NCBI GenBank assembly: GCA_001828935.1
Contig: MHZX01000128.1
Coordinates: 1 to 39,833, forward strand
Direction: 5' to 3'
Source: Rhodocyclales bacterium RIFCSPLOWO2_02_FULL_63_24
GTDB taxonomy: Bacteria > Pseudomonadota > Gammaproteobacteria > Burkholderiales > Rhodocyclaceae
Length of the DNA stretch: 39,833 nt
In this document: piece by piece, positions 24,551-35,292 of the stretch
How positions within the stretch are numbered: the stretch's first letter is position 1
Layout: each line of letters opens with the position of its first letter
Notes under the pieces: generated by a model
The model's database searches: none
The model's input: the letters and a program-made list of their open reading frames with translations, nothing else
What the model was told of the DNA's origin: nothing
Position numbers and translations under genes: made by a program

Positions 24551-25372
24551 TTATTTGAACCAGGCCAGGAGACGAGCCCACCAACCGCGTGCGGCCGGAT
24601 ACTCGCCCTTTACCTTGACCAGGATTACCGAAACATTATCGCGGCCACCGTTGTCGTTGGCCATCTGGACCAGTTGCATCGCACACAACTCCAGATTGGC
24701 CGCCAGAGCGCCCAGGGTCATGGCGATTTCCTCGTCTTCAACCATGTCGTTGAGACCGTCGGAACAGAACAGGTAAATGTCGCCCGGCAATACCTCATGA
24801 TCATGTATCTCTGCCGGAACTTCGGGGTCGATGCCGACCGCACGGGTGACCAGATTCTTGTTCTGCGAATGGCGTGCCTGCTCGGGGGTGATCAGGCCGC
24901 TGTCGATCTGCTCCTGCAACAGCGAATGGTCGCGTGTGATTTGCTGAAAATCCTCGCCCCGCAAACGGTACAACCGGGAATCGCCTATATGGGCAACAGT
25001 TACCTTGTTGTCGTGAAACACGCCGACCACCAGCGTCGTACCCATTCCGGCGTACTGCGGCTGGCTCTGCGCCGCCTGGTAGATAGCGCTGTTGACGCGA
25101 GCCATTTCGGTCTCCAGCACGAGTTGCGCCCAGGACTTGCCGGAGGCGTCCTTGCTGCTCGGCTCACGCTGCAGAAAGGCCTTCTCGAGTTCAGTGCCGA
25201 GCAGGGCTGTCGCCATGCCGCTGGCAACCTCGCCAGCGTTGTAGCCCCCCATGCCGTCGGCCAGTACGGCAAATCCGCGCATCGGATTGGCCATCACGGA
25301 GTCTTCGTTGTTCGACCGCACCATGCCGGGATCGCTGCGGGTGACAATCTGGAGTACAGCATTCATGTCCAT
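24551..25372 (-). CDS. PP2C-type Ser/Thr protein phosphatase
   Basis: A 273-residue Mn/Mg-dependent phosphatase with the family motifs in order: RSNNEDSVMA (first Asp/Glu area), LADGMGGYNAGEVAS with the metal Asp, VAHIGDSRLYRLRG, LCSDGLND-type (YLFCSDGLNDMVED) and GGRDNVSVILV with the last metal Asp. There is no membrane span or signal peptide. It starts 9 bases after the kinase gene with a GAGGG ribosome binding site, a usual arrangement for a bacterial Hanks-type kinase and its antagonist. The C-terminal 20 residues (KVKGEYPAARGWWARLLAWF) are basic and aromatic and could touch the membrane. It should remove phosphate from the kinase activation loop and from its substrates. Confidence 0.94.
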   Translation of the reverse strand: MDMNAVLQIVTRSDPGMVRSNNEDSVMANPMRGFAVLADGMGGYNAGEVASGMATALLGTELEKAFLQREPSSKDASGKSWAQLVLETEMARVNSAIYQAAQSQPQYAGMGTTLVVGVFHDNKVTVAHIGDSRLYRLRGEDFQQITRDHSLLQEQIDSGLITPEQARHSQNKNLVTRAVGIDPEVPAEIHDHEVLPGDIYLFCSDGLNDMVEDEEIAMTLGALAANLELCAMQLVQMANDNGGRDNVSVILVKVKGEYPAARGWWARLLAWFK

Positions 25373-25381
25373 GTTCAGCCC

Positions 25382-28057
25382 TCAGATGCTGATATCGACG
25401 CCGGAACCGTCGGCACCGCTGCCACCGGTCATCGTCATGCAGGTGCGGATGTCCCGCGCGAATTCGGCACCAGTCTGGTAACGCGTGTCCGCATCCTTGG
25501 TCAGCGCCTTGTCGATGATCGCCACCAGGCAGTCCGGCAGACCCGGGTTGATGGCGCGAATGTCCGGATGCGGCTCGTTCGCAATCCGGAACATCAGTTG
25601 TGCCATCGAATCGCCTTCGAAGGGCAGCTTGCCGCACGCCATCTGGTAGAGCATTACGCCCAACGAGAAGAGATCGGACCGGCCATCGATCTTTTTCCCG
25701 GCGAGTTGTTCCGGCGACATGTAGCTCGGCGTGCCCAGCACCATGCCGGTCTTGGTCTTTGACGAATCCGTAATACGCGCGATGCCAAAGTCGGTTACCT
25801 TGACTTGGTCGGACTCCGGTTCGTACATGATGTTCGCCGGCTTGATATCGCGATGCACGACATTGTTTTCGTGCGCGTATGACAACGCGTCAGCCACGCG
25901 TGCGACGATGCTCATGACGCGCGGCAGCGGCATCAGATTGCCCGGCTTGGCGTAGGGCACCAGGTCCTTGCCCTTGAGGAACTCCATCGCGATATAGGCC
26001 AAGTCATGTTCCTCGCCGGCATCGAACATGGTGACGATATTGGCATGATTGAGACGTCCGGCAGTTTCGGCTTCGCGGAAGAAGCGTTCCTTGACCTCGA
26101 CCAATTCGTCGGCCTCGAATTCCTGCGACAACGCCATGGTCTTGATCGCAACGATGCGATTGATCTTCGGATCGCGCCCCAGATAGACCACGCCCATCGC
26201 TCCCTTGCCCAGTTCCTTCTCTATCTCGTAACGACCCAGCATCGGCTTTTCGACGTTACCCGCGGTGTCGATCAGGCTGGCATTGCTGCGTCCGCCGCCG
26301 CCGCCGAGAATCACGGTTTCCGAAAGCTGTTTGGCCCGATTCACCCGTGTTTCGATGTCGCGGAATTTTGGATTGAAATCGAAGATGTAGCGGAACACCG
26401 CCTCCGCCTTGTTGAACTGGCGCTTGCGTTCGAAATCCAGCGCCAGGTTGTACATGTTTTCCATCAACTGCTCGTCCATCGGGCACTTGCGGAACTTGTC
26501 GAAGGCCATGTCGAGCTGTCCCTGCCCCTGGAACGCCAGACCCAGCATGCGATTCGATTCCGCCGAATCGGCATCCGATTTCTCCTTGCCGCGCTCGGTC
26601 ACGACGAATCGCTTGATCGTCAGCAGTAAATGGCCGACCAGCAGCAGGGTTGCCGGTATCATCAGTTGCAGCCACATCAACTGCGTCGTCATCAGGGCGA
26701 AATGGACGCCGATCAAGGTTGCCAGCAGGCCTGCGGTGATCCCCGCAGCCATGCCCGCCTTGATCCTCGGCAGCAGGCCGATGAGGTAGGCGGCAACCAG
26801 CAGGAACACCAGCTTCTCAACCCAGAAACCCCAGGTCGGGGCAACGAAGAAATGTTCGGAAAGCAAGCTCGATACCGCGTGCGCCTGCATGAGCACGGCT
26901 GGCATGGCGGGGCTGATCGGGGTGACGAACACGCTGCCGACCGACGACGACGTCGGCCCGATCAGGACAATTTTGTCGCGATACTTCTCGTAGGGAATCT
27001 TGCCGCTCTTGACGTCGAAAAAGGAATCGACCTGGAAGGCCGGATGGCCGCCTTCACGATCCTTGTAATAGAACGTCAGCATCCTCGTGTCGAGGTCGGT
27101 GCCAATCTTGAGATAACCCAACTTGACCGAGTCGCCGGCCGCAACCTGTATATCCGCCACATTCAGGTTATGACTCTTCGCCGCCACCAGCAGGGACAAG
27201 GAGGGATAGGCCTTGTCGAAGTGGGCCAGAACCAGGGGTTCGGTGCGGATCGCGCCGTCTACATCGGCAGTCACGTTGAGGTGACCGATGGCGGTCACCA
27301 CCTTGCCCAGCGGCTCGATCACCCCCGCATCGACGCCGAGCGTCGGATAAGGCGGCGCGTCCGCGGCGCCGGTCAATTTCACTGCATTCCTTTTCACGAA
27401 GTCGGGCAGGTCCTTGTCCGGCCGGCCGCGCGGCTCGCCCAGCACGAACAGCATCGGCAGCGCGACATTGCCTGCCTTGGCGAAGGCGTCCGCCAGGCGA
27501 CGATCGGTATTCAACTTCTGGTCGGCCTCAAGCAGTATCGACTCAATCTGCGGGCAGGAAGAGGGAACAGGCGCGGGAGGAGGCTCGGCGGGAGGCTCGG
27601 CGGAAGCAGCCGCTACCGGCGCAGCCTCACCCGGCAACGCTGCAGCGGCGGGAGCGGCGGACGGCGCGGGAGCGGCGGCGACAGCGACCACGGAGGGCAG
27701 CGTGACGCCGCAGGTCTCAATCAGCTTGTTGATATAGACCAAGCCCTGATCGCGCTGCGGCTCCGAGTAGAACACCGTGGTGGCGATCACTTTGGCTTTG
27801 GCGGCGGCAAGCTTGTCCACCAAGTCCGCCATGATCTCGCGCGACCAAGGCCAGCGCCCGATGTTGTCGAGGCTGGGCTTGTCGATTGCAATCACCGCAA
27901 TCTTTTCCGAAGGCTGGCGCGAGGCCGCTGCCACTCCCATGTCATAGGCTTTGCGCTCCAAGCCCTGAAGCAATTCGCCGCCCCCCAGGATCAGGACGAC
28001 GACACTGACCGCAGCACCGAAGAACCAGTCACTTTTCCAGAAGTTGGTTTTCTTCAT
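25382..28057 (-). CDS. CHASE2-sensor Hanks-type Ser/Thr protein kinase
   Basis: An 891-residue protein. An N-terminal membrane helix (about 10-28) leads to a periplasmic CHASE2 domain (about 30-390) interrupted by a 60-residue Ala/Pro linker (about 135-185). Membrane helices follow (about 395-475), then a helical TPR-like section (about 500-590) and a kinase domain (about 610-875). Kinase landmarks: GKGAMGVVYLG, Lys in VAIKTM (about 639), HRDIKPANIM (about 737) and TDFGIARI (about 756). The activation loop DSSKTKTGMVLGTPSYMSPE is Thr-rich. In most Hanks kinases the sensor is C-terminal; here it is N-terminal, as in the cyclase two genes on. I chose ATG 28057, since the extra 17 codons upstream show no ribosome binding site or conserved start. 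Confidence 0.93.
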   Translation of the reverse strand: MKKTNFWKSDWFFGAAVSVVVLILGGGELLQGLERKAYDMGVAAASRQPSEKIAVIAIDKPSLDNIGRWPWSREIMADLVDKLAAAKAKVIATTVFYSEPQRDQGLVYINKLIETCGVTLPSVVAVAAAPAPSAAPAAAALPGEAAPVAAASAEPPAEPPPAPVPSSCPQIESILLEADQKLNTDRRLADAFAKAGNVALPMLFVLGEPRGRPDKDLPDFVKRNAVKLTGAADAPPYPTLGVDAGVIEPLGKVVTAIGHLNVTADVDGAIRTEPLVLAHFDKAYPSLSLLVAAKSHNLNVADIQVAAGDSVKLGYLKIGTDLDTRMLTFYYKDREGGHPAFQVDSFFDVKSGKIPYEKYRDKIVLIGPTSSSVGSVFVTPISPAMPAVLMQAHAVSSLLSEHFFVAPTWGFWVEKLVFLLVAAYLIGLLPRIKAGMAAGITAGLLATLIGVHFALMTTQLMWLQLMIPATLLLVGHLLLTIKRFVVTERGKEKSDADSAESNRMLGLAFQGQGQLDMAFDKFRKCPMDEQLMENMYNLALDFERKRQFNKAEAVFRYIFDFNPKFRDIETRVNRAKQLSETVILGGGGGRSNASLIDTAGNVEKPMLGRYEIEKELGKGAMGVVYLGRDPKINRIVAIKTMALSQEFEADELVEVKERFFREAETAGRLNHANIVTMFDAGEEHDLAYIAMEFLKGKDLVPYAKPGNLMPLPRVMSIVARVADALSYAHENNVVHRDIKPANIMYEPESDQVKVTDFGIARITDSSKTKTGMVLGTPSYMSPEQLAGKKIDGRSDLFSLGVMLYQMACGKLPFEGDSMAQLMFRIANEPHPDIRAINPGLPDCLVAIIDKALTKDADTRYQTGAEFARDIRTCMTMTGGSGADGSGVDISI

Positions 28058-28108
28058 AAGACGGTACCCTGTATGAGAGCCCTCATTAAAACAGGACAAT
28101 AAGCTCAA

Positions 28109-28137
28109 TTCTTACAGTCCTGCATCAACTCCGTCAA
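28109..28137 (-). promoter_or_regulatory. Possible sigma-70 promoter of the signalling run
   Basis: On the minus strand TTGACG (28132-28137) and TAAGAA (28109-28114) are separated by 17 bases, a good -35 with a weak -10. Transcription would begin about 45 bases before the kinase ATG. It lies between the sucD terminator and the kinase gene, the only sizeable gap upstream of the run. Confidence 0.45.
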
Positions 28138-28191
28138 TCAATTTCATGACATTCGCCCTCGTCGGCGCGGCCAGACTTGGATTCTATGCGC

Positions 28192-28226
28192 AAAAAAGCC
28201 GCCCCGGCTTGCACCGGGGCGGCTTT
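28192..28226 (-). terminator. Strong Rho-independent terminator after sucD
   Basis: On the minus strand a perfect 13-bp stem AAAGCCGCCCCGG/CCGGGGCGGCTTT with a 6-base loop is followed directly by six T residues (complement of 28192-28197). It lies 38 bases past the sucD stop and separates the succinyl-CoA synthetase operon from the kinase gene promoter. Confidence 0.92.
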
Positions 28227-28264
28227 AGTGAGCCCATGCGCCGTATCGTCGGCGCCGACTTCTG

Positions 28265-29161
28265 CTACTTCAACAGACCCTTGAGCAGCTTGGCCATTTC
28301 CGATGGATTGCGCGTCACTGTAAAGCCGCACTCTTCCATGATCGCCAGCTTGGCGTCGGCCGTGTCCGCACCGCCGGAAATCAGCGCACCGGCATGGCCC
28401 ATGCGCTTACCGGCCGGCGCGGTGACGCCGGCGATGAAGCCGACAATCGGCTTCTTCATGTTGGCCTTGCACCATACGGCCGCCTCGGCTTCGTCCGGAC
28501 CGCCGATTTCGCCGATCATGATCACCGCGTCGGTGTCAGGGTCATCGTTGAAGGCGCGCATGATGTCGATATGCTTGAGACCGTTGATCGGGTCGCCGCC
28601 GATGCCAACCGCCGAGGATTGTCCGAGGCCGATTTCGGTGAGCTGCGCAACGGCTTCATAGGTCAACGTGCCGGAGCGCGAGACGACGCCGATGCGACCC
28701 TTGCGGTGGATGTGGCCGGGCATGATGCCGATCTTGATTTCGTCCGGCGTGATCAGGCCGGGGCAGTTAGGGCCGAGCAGCAGGGTCTGCTTACCGCCCT
28801 TGGCTTCCTTGGCCTTCATCTTGTTGCGCACGATCAGCATGTCGCGCACCGGAATGCCTTCGGTGATGCAGATCGCCAGGTCGAGATCGGCCTCGCAGGC
28901 TTCCCAGATCGCGTCGGCAGCGCCCGCCGGCGGCACATAGATCACGGAAACCGTGGCGCCGGTCTGCGCCTTGGCTTCCTTGACCGAGCCGAAGATCGGG
29001 ATGTCGAAAATCTTCTCGCCGGCCTTTTTTGGGTTGACGCCGGCGACAAAACAGTTCTTGCCGTTGGCGTACTCCTGGCACTTCTCGGTATGGAACTGGC
29101 CGGTCTTGCCGGTGATGCCCTGGGTGATGACTTTGGTGTCTTTGTTGATGAGGATGGACAT
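28265..29161 (-). CDS. sucD: Succinyl-CoA synthetase, alpha subunit
   Basis: A 298-residue protein starting [20 protein letters not shown], the usual start of the alpha subunit, which binds CoA and carries the active-site His phosphorylated during catalysis. Visible landmarks are the CoA-binding Rossmann start [50 protein letters not shown] and [10 protein letters not shown] with the catalytic His. With the beta subunit it makes succinate and ATP or GTP from succinyl-CoA in the TCA cycle. The frame is open 12 codons further up but those fall in a REP-like repeat, so ATG 29161, after a CAGGAGG-type ribosome binding site, is the start. Confidence 0.97.
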   Translation of the reverse strand: MSILINKDTKVITQGITGKTGQFHTEKCQEYANGKNCFVAGVNPKKAGEKIFDIPIFGSVKEAKAQTGATVSVIYVPPAGAADAIWEACEADLDLAICITEGIPVRDMLIVRNKMKAKEAKGGKQTLLLGPNCPGLITPDEIKIGIMPGHIHRKGRIGVVSRSGTLTYEAVAQLTEIGLGQSSAVGIGGDPINGLKHIDIMRAFNDDPDTDAVIMIGEIGGPDEAEAAVWCKANMKKPIVGFIAGVTAPAGKRMGHAGALISGGADTADAKLAIMEECGFTVTRNPSEMAKLLKGLLK

Positions 29162-29171
29162 GTCATGCCTC

Positions 29172-29242
29172 CTGATGAGCCGTCCCGAAGGAGGCATCGC
29201 CCCCCCGGGGGGCAGCGAACGTAGTGAGCGTGGGGGTCGTCA
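29172..29242. repeat. REP-like palindromic spacer between sucC and sucD
   Basis: The spacer is a chain of short inverted repeats: CCGTCCCGAAGGAGGC, a perfect CCCCCCGGGGGG centre, and CAGCGAACGTAGTGAGCG. From general knowledge, blocks of the type 'GGGGGCAGCGAACGTAGTGAGCGTGGGGG' recur between genes in betaproteobacterial chromosomes. On the minus strand it also contains a 26-codon open frame with a GGAAAAATT leader whose TGA overlaps the sucD start region. It may protect or modulate the transcript between the two subunit genes. Only one copy is in this window, so the repeat status rests on prior knowledge. Confidence 0.5.
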
Positions 29243-29252
29243 TAATTTTTCC

Positions 29253-30409
<1,157 letters not shown>

Positions 30410-30413
<4 letters not shown>

Positions 30414-30604
30414 GCGTCTTCCTTGTTGTATGTGGTACGTTGATTTGGAGCCGACATTGGTCCGTAAAGTTGTGTGCCGGTCTTGTATTGCTGCAGAACC
30501 AGCGCCTGCCGTACCGGCGGACTGTTTCTGAAGTGGCTGTGCGCCGCCGCAAAGAGTGAAAATACAAGCTGTAGCGCGATTGTTGCGGCGCGAAATACTA
30601 ACAT
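30410..30604 (-). CDS. Possible small signal-peptide-bearing protein upstream of sucC
   Basis: A 64-codon open frame with a hydrophobic start ([21 protein letters not shown]) resembling a signal peptide or membrane anchor, then a polar tail ending NKEDA. Its TGA overlaps the sucC ATG (ATGA, 30410-30413), as in coupled genes. Against it are a weak ribosome binding site, no family I recognise, and its place within the sucC/glpK control region. It could equally be chance coding in the sucC leader. Confidence 0.27.
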
Positions 30605-30733
30605 AAGCTCACTTAATCGAAGCTTACAATCCGCTCCATCCTCAAATCGCGAGCAACCGGACAAGCGACCGGGATAATGGCATCGTGAGCAAATGCCTCA
30701 TTGCGTCTGCGCACGCAAGCACTGGAGATTTCG
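30414..30733. other. Divergent control region between sucC and glpK
   Basis: A 320-base gap between two divergently transcribed genes, holding the possible small frame above. An AT-richer zone at about 30570-30630 probably contains the promoters; a TACAAT box at about 30624-30629 could serve glpK, though no good -35 is placed 17 bases before it. No operator with convincing symmetry was found. Confidence 0.4.
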
Positions 30734-32227
<1,494 letters not shown>

Positions 32228-32239
32228 GGTCGCCGTGCC

Positions 32240-32263
32240 GCCGGCGCCGACTCTTGCGCCGGC
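32240..32263. terminator. Hairpin between convergent glpK and paaY
   Basis: A perfect 8-bp stem GCCGGCGC/GCGCCGGC with an 8-base loop sits 12 bases after the glpK stop and 6 bases from the paaY stop. The following TTCTGCT is only a weak T tract on the + strand, so it may work as a two-way but leaky terminator. Confidence 0.6.
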
Positions 32264-32269
32264 TTCTGC

Positions 32270-32875
32270 TCAACTGCTGCGCCGGGTTTCGTGCAGGGTT
32301 TTGAGTTCGGGCAGCTTCAGCCGCTTGCGATCCGGCTCGACCGCCGTCAGCGCTTCGACTTCTTTCAGACTGCCGTGGCAGCGCTTGACCAGATCCAGAT
32401 AGACGCTGGTGCCTTCGATTTTCCAGGCCATTTCCAGCGCGGTCAGTTCGCGCATCACCTTGGCCGGCACACCCGCGGCCAGCATGCGCGGCGGAATTTC
32501 CATGCCGGCCTTGACGAAGCTCTGCGCCGCGACGATCGCCGATTCGCCGACCACCGCGTTATCCATCACCACCGCGTTCATGCCGACCAGCCCGTTGCGG
32601 CGCACGATGCAGCCGTGCAGGATCGCGCCGTGGCCGATGTGCCCGCTATCCTCGACGATGGTGTCGCTGCCAGGGAAGCCGTGCATCACGCAGCAATCCT
32701 GCAAATTGGCGCCAGCGCCGATGAACAGGCGGCCGAAATCGCCGCGCAGGCTGGCGCAGGGCCCGATGTAGGAACCGGGGCCTATCACGACGTCGCCGAT
32801 TAGCACCGCCGATGGATGCACGTAGGCGCTCGGATCGACCACCGGCACGATGCCGTCAATTTCATAGACCTTCAT
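32270..32875 (-). CDS. paaY: PaaY-type gamma-carbonic-anhydrase/hexapeptide thioesterase
   Basis: A 201-residue left-handed beta-helix protein with hexapeptide repeats from [17 protein letters not shown] on. The metal His residues are in [20 protein letters not shown], spaced as in gamma-carbonic anhydrases, and the C-terminal helix ([20 protein letters not shown]) is long as in PaaY. In phenylacetate degraders PaaY hydrolyses dead-end CoA thioesters formed from the epoxide, freeing CoA. It lies 39 bases after paaN, forming a leftward flavodoxin-paaN-paaY group. Confidence 0.92.
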   Translation of the reverse strand: MKVYEIDGIVPVVDPSAYVHPSAVLIGDVVIGPGSYIGPCASLRGDFGRLFIGAGANLQDCCVMHGFPGSDTIVEDSGHIGHGAILHGCIVRRNGLVGMNAVVMDNAVVGESAIVAAQSFVKAGMEIPPRMLAAGVPAKVMRELTALEMAWKIEGTSVYLDLVKRCHGSLKEVEALTAVEPDRKRLKLPELKTLHETRRSS

Positions 32876-32914
32876 TCAGCTTGCTCCATTTTTCGCCACG
32901 CCAGGGCGTGCCGA

Positions 32915-34573
32915 TCATACATGGCGCCGGCTCTGGACCACGAAGAAACGACTGGCAACAAAGGCACTGTCGGTGAGGCAAGCATTCGCCGCCGGATTGG
33001 CGCCCGTGGCGTGGAAATCGGAGAAGCCTGCCGACTGGTTCACGAAAACAGCGCCGGTGAGGTTGATCGAGAGCGCCACGCCGGCGCGCAAAGCCGCATC
33101 CTCCGCATGTTCCACCATCAGTGGATTGGTCGAATACAGGGCGAAGGTGATCGCCCCCTGCTCGCGGATTACCCGTTCCGCCATCGCCAGGCTTTGCGCC
33201 GTGGTCGCGGTCTCCACCACGAGGCTGATCGGGCCGAAGCGCTCTTCCATGTAGGCGCGCTCGTCGGCGACATCCACCTTGAGGATCAATGGGCTATGCA
33301 CCCGCGCCGCGGGCCAGTGCGGATGAGGAATCGCGCTCGATGTACGCAGGACTTCGCCCAGTTCGTGTGCCGCTGCGAGGCGTGCCAGGGTTGCCGGCGA
33401 CTGGATGGCGCCCAGCACCTCCACGGCGCGCGCCGGGTCTGCGAGAAATTTCGAAACCGCATTGGCCAGATCGTGGCCGAACTGCTCGGCGGACACCACG
33501 CCTTCTGGAGTATTCACGCCCTCGCGCGAAACGAACATGGATTGCGGCGTGGTACACATCTGGCCCGAATACAGGGACAGGGTGAACGCCAGGTTTTTCA
33601 ACATTCCCTGGTAGTCGTCGATGGAGTCGACCACGATGCAATTGACGCCGGCCTTTTCCGTATACACCATGGCATGACGACAATTCTGTTCCAGCCAGTT
33701 GCCGAAATCCGGGCCACCCGTGTAGTCGATCAGGCGCACCTCGGGCCGCATGGCGACATCCTTGGCGACCGGCGCGGCCGGGTCGTCGATCAGCAGGCTG
33801 ACCAGATTCGGGTCGAAGCCGGCCTCCTTCAGCACCTGGCGCGCCACCGCGACGCTGATGGCGAGAGGCAGGATCACCGTCGGATGGGCCTTGACGATCA
33901 CCGGGTTGCCGGTGACCAGGCTGGCAAAAATGCCGGGGTAGCCGTTCCAGGTCGGGAAAGTCGAACAGGCGATCACCAGCGCCACGCCGCGCGGCACGAT
34001 GCTGAATTTCTTTTCCATTTTGAGCGGCGGATTCTTGCCCTGCGGCTTTTCCCAGAGCGCGGTTTGCGGCACCTGCTTCATTTCCCGCCAGGCGTAGGCA
34101 ACGGCTTCAAGGCCGCGATCCTGGGCGTGCGGCCCGGCCGCCTGGAACGCCATCATCAAGGGCTGGCCGGTGGTGTGCATGACGGCATGGGCCATCTCGA
34201 AGCTGCGGGCGTTGAGCCGCGCCAGGATTTCGAGGCAGACGCCGGCACGCGCATCCGCGCCGGCTTTGACCCAGCCCGGCATGGCCGTTTTGGCTGCGGC
34301 GACCAAGGCATCGACGCGGCACTGCGGGTAGGAGATGTCCAGCGACAGGCCGTAAGGCGATACCTCCGCGCCGCCCCGATCGACCACACCCGGCTGGTCC
34401 AGGTAGAACTGCGCGCCGCGATAAGCGTCGAAGGCCTTGCGCCCATCCTCGATCGCGGTATCGCCATAGACCCGCGGATTCTCGGCATAAGGACTCCAAT
34501 AGCCGCGCGATTCGATGGCGGCAACGGCCTGCTGCAACAAGGCCTGGTGTTTCTCGAACATGGGGTGGGGCAT
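32915..34573 (-). CDS. paaN: PaaN-type aldehyde dehydrogenase (form without MaoC domain)
   Basis: A 552-residue aldehyde-dehydrogenase-fold protein of the kind named PaaN in Azoarcus-type clusters. It keeps the catalytic Cys in LYSGQMCTTPQSM and the general-base Glu in YTEKAGVNCIVVD; the NAD(P) region is FPTWNGYPGIFASLVTGNPV. The E. coli-type ring-opening enzyme (PaaZ) is longer and carries a MaoC hydratase domain at its C-terminus, which is absent here. So this enzyme would do the oxidation of the semialdehyde CoA ester, leaving ring hydrolysis to another protein not seen in the window. The start MPHPMFEKHQALL has a GGAGAATC leader. It follows the flavodoxin gene by 65 bases. Confidence 0.9.
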   Translation of the reverse strand: MPHPMFEKHQALLQQAVAAIESRGYWSPYAENPRVYGDTAIEDGRKAFDAYRGAQFYLDQPGVVDRGGAEVSPYGLSLDISYPQCRVDALVAAAKTAMPGWVKAGADARAGVCLEILARLNARSFEMAHAVMHTTGQPLMMAFQAAGPHAQDRGLEAVAYAWREMKQVPQTALWEKPQGKNPPLKMEKKFSIVPRGVALVIACSTFPTWNGYPGIFASLVTGNPVIVKAHPTVILPLAISVAVARQVLKEAGFDPNLVSLLIDDPAAPVAKDVAMRPEVRLIDYTGGPDFGNWLEQNCRHAMVYTEKAGVNCIVVDSIDDYQGMLKNLAFTLSLYSGQMCTTPQSMFVSREGVNTPEGVVSAEQFGHDLANAVSKFLADPARAVEVLGAIQSPATLARLAAAHELGEVLRTSSAIPHPHWPAARVHSPLILKVDVADERAYMEERFGPISLVVETATTAQSLAMAERVIREQGAITFALYSTNPLMVEHAEDAALRAGVALSINLTGAVFVNQSAGFSDFHATGANPAANACLTDSAFVASRFFVVQSRRHV

Positions 34574-34638
34574 CTTGATTCTCCGGGGGAAAGGGCTACT
34601 TTTTTATTTGCTGCGTGCTACATGAAAAACACCAAGGA

Positions 34639-35088
34639 TCACAACATCGTGACCCACTCCTGCGCCCAGCTCAACGCCTCCTCGTCGGGCAGCGGCTGGG
34701 TGCAGGCATCGATTTCGAGCCGCTCGCCGAGTTTGTGCGCGCCGCATGCGGCGAACAGGGCATCCATATCCTTGCCGGCCTGGCAGAAGGTCGCCTTGTA
34801 GGTCTGGTCGCCCAGCGCGATCACTCCGTAACGCAGATGGGAGAGGTCCGGCGACTGTTCACGCAGGCGCTCGGCCAGCGGGATGATGTTGTCGGGCAGC
34901 TCACCGTCGCCATGCGTCGAGGTGCACACCAGCACCACGTCACGGCCGCCAAGCTCGACGTTGCCGGCGTCCGCGTCGCCAGCTACCTCCACCTCATGGC
35001 CAAGCCCGGGCAGATTGTCCGACAGGTGGTCGGCGCACATCTGGGCATTGCCCGACTCGGTGCCGACGATGATCAGTATCTTGGCCAT
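34639..35088 (-). CDS. Flavodoxin (MioC-like)
   Basis: A 149-residue flavodoxin with the FMN phosphate loop IVGTESGNAQ at residues 7-16, VCTSTHGDGELPDN (isoalloxazine-side loop) and a third loop ALGDQTYKATFCQAG. It is closer to MioC/sulfite-reductase flavodoxin modules than to long-chain flavodoxins because of the THGDGE loop. Being first in the leftward group with paaN and paaY, it may pass electrons to the diiron epoxidase of this pathway or replace the missing PaaE reductase; this is inference from position. Confidence 0.88.
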   Translation of the reverse strand: MAKILIIVGTESGNAQMCADHLSDNLPGLGHEVEVAGDADAGNVELGGRDVVLVCTSTHGDGELPDNIIPLAERLREQSPDLSHLRYGVIALGDQTYKATFCQAGKDMDALFAACGAHKLGERLEIDACTQPLPDEEALSWAQEWVTML

Positions 35089-35132
35089 AGTGCCGCTTTC
35101 TCGAACTTCCCCCTTGCACAGGGAGGGTGATG

Positions 35133-35221
35133 TGATACGTTTTTATTGTATCTCCCGCTTGTTTTTTGTGTCATAATTAATTTGATACTATTTCAATATT
35201 TGACGTTGATGATATTGTATC
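35133..35221. promoter_or_regulatory. Repeated GATAC/GTATC half-sites in the divergent paa control region
   Basis: Two copies of the pair TGATAC...TATTGTATC occur: 35133-35138 with 35144-35152 (5 bases between), and 35183-35188 with 35213-35221 (24 bases between). The region is far more AT-rich than its surroundings. It lies between the divergent flavodoxin and PaaA-family genes, the expected place for a pathway operator. The half-site differs from the E. coli PaaX site. No regulator gene is in the window. Confidence 0.6.
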
Positions 35222-35224
35222 CCT

Positions 35225-35254
35225 TTGCCGCGCGTCGCGAAATGCTTCTATAGT
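35225..35254 (+). promoter_or_regulatory. Probable sigma-70 promoter of the rightward paa operon
   Basis: TTGCCG (35225-35230) and TATAGT (35249-35254) are 18 bases apart. Transcription would start near 35261, about 32 bases before the ATG of the PaaA-family gene, and the -35 box touches the right-hand GTATC half-site, so a repressor bound there would block it. Confidence 0.6.
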
Positions 35255-35292
35255 CGGGGCGCGGAATAGAGGCAGACATTGTGGAGCGAGAC

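Noticed and set aside
32816..34801. 661-codon + strand frame opposite paaN
   Set aside because: It lies wholly antisense to paaN with its catalytic motifs intact; the product is His/Arg-rich with no recognisable fold.
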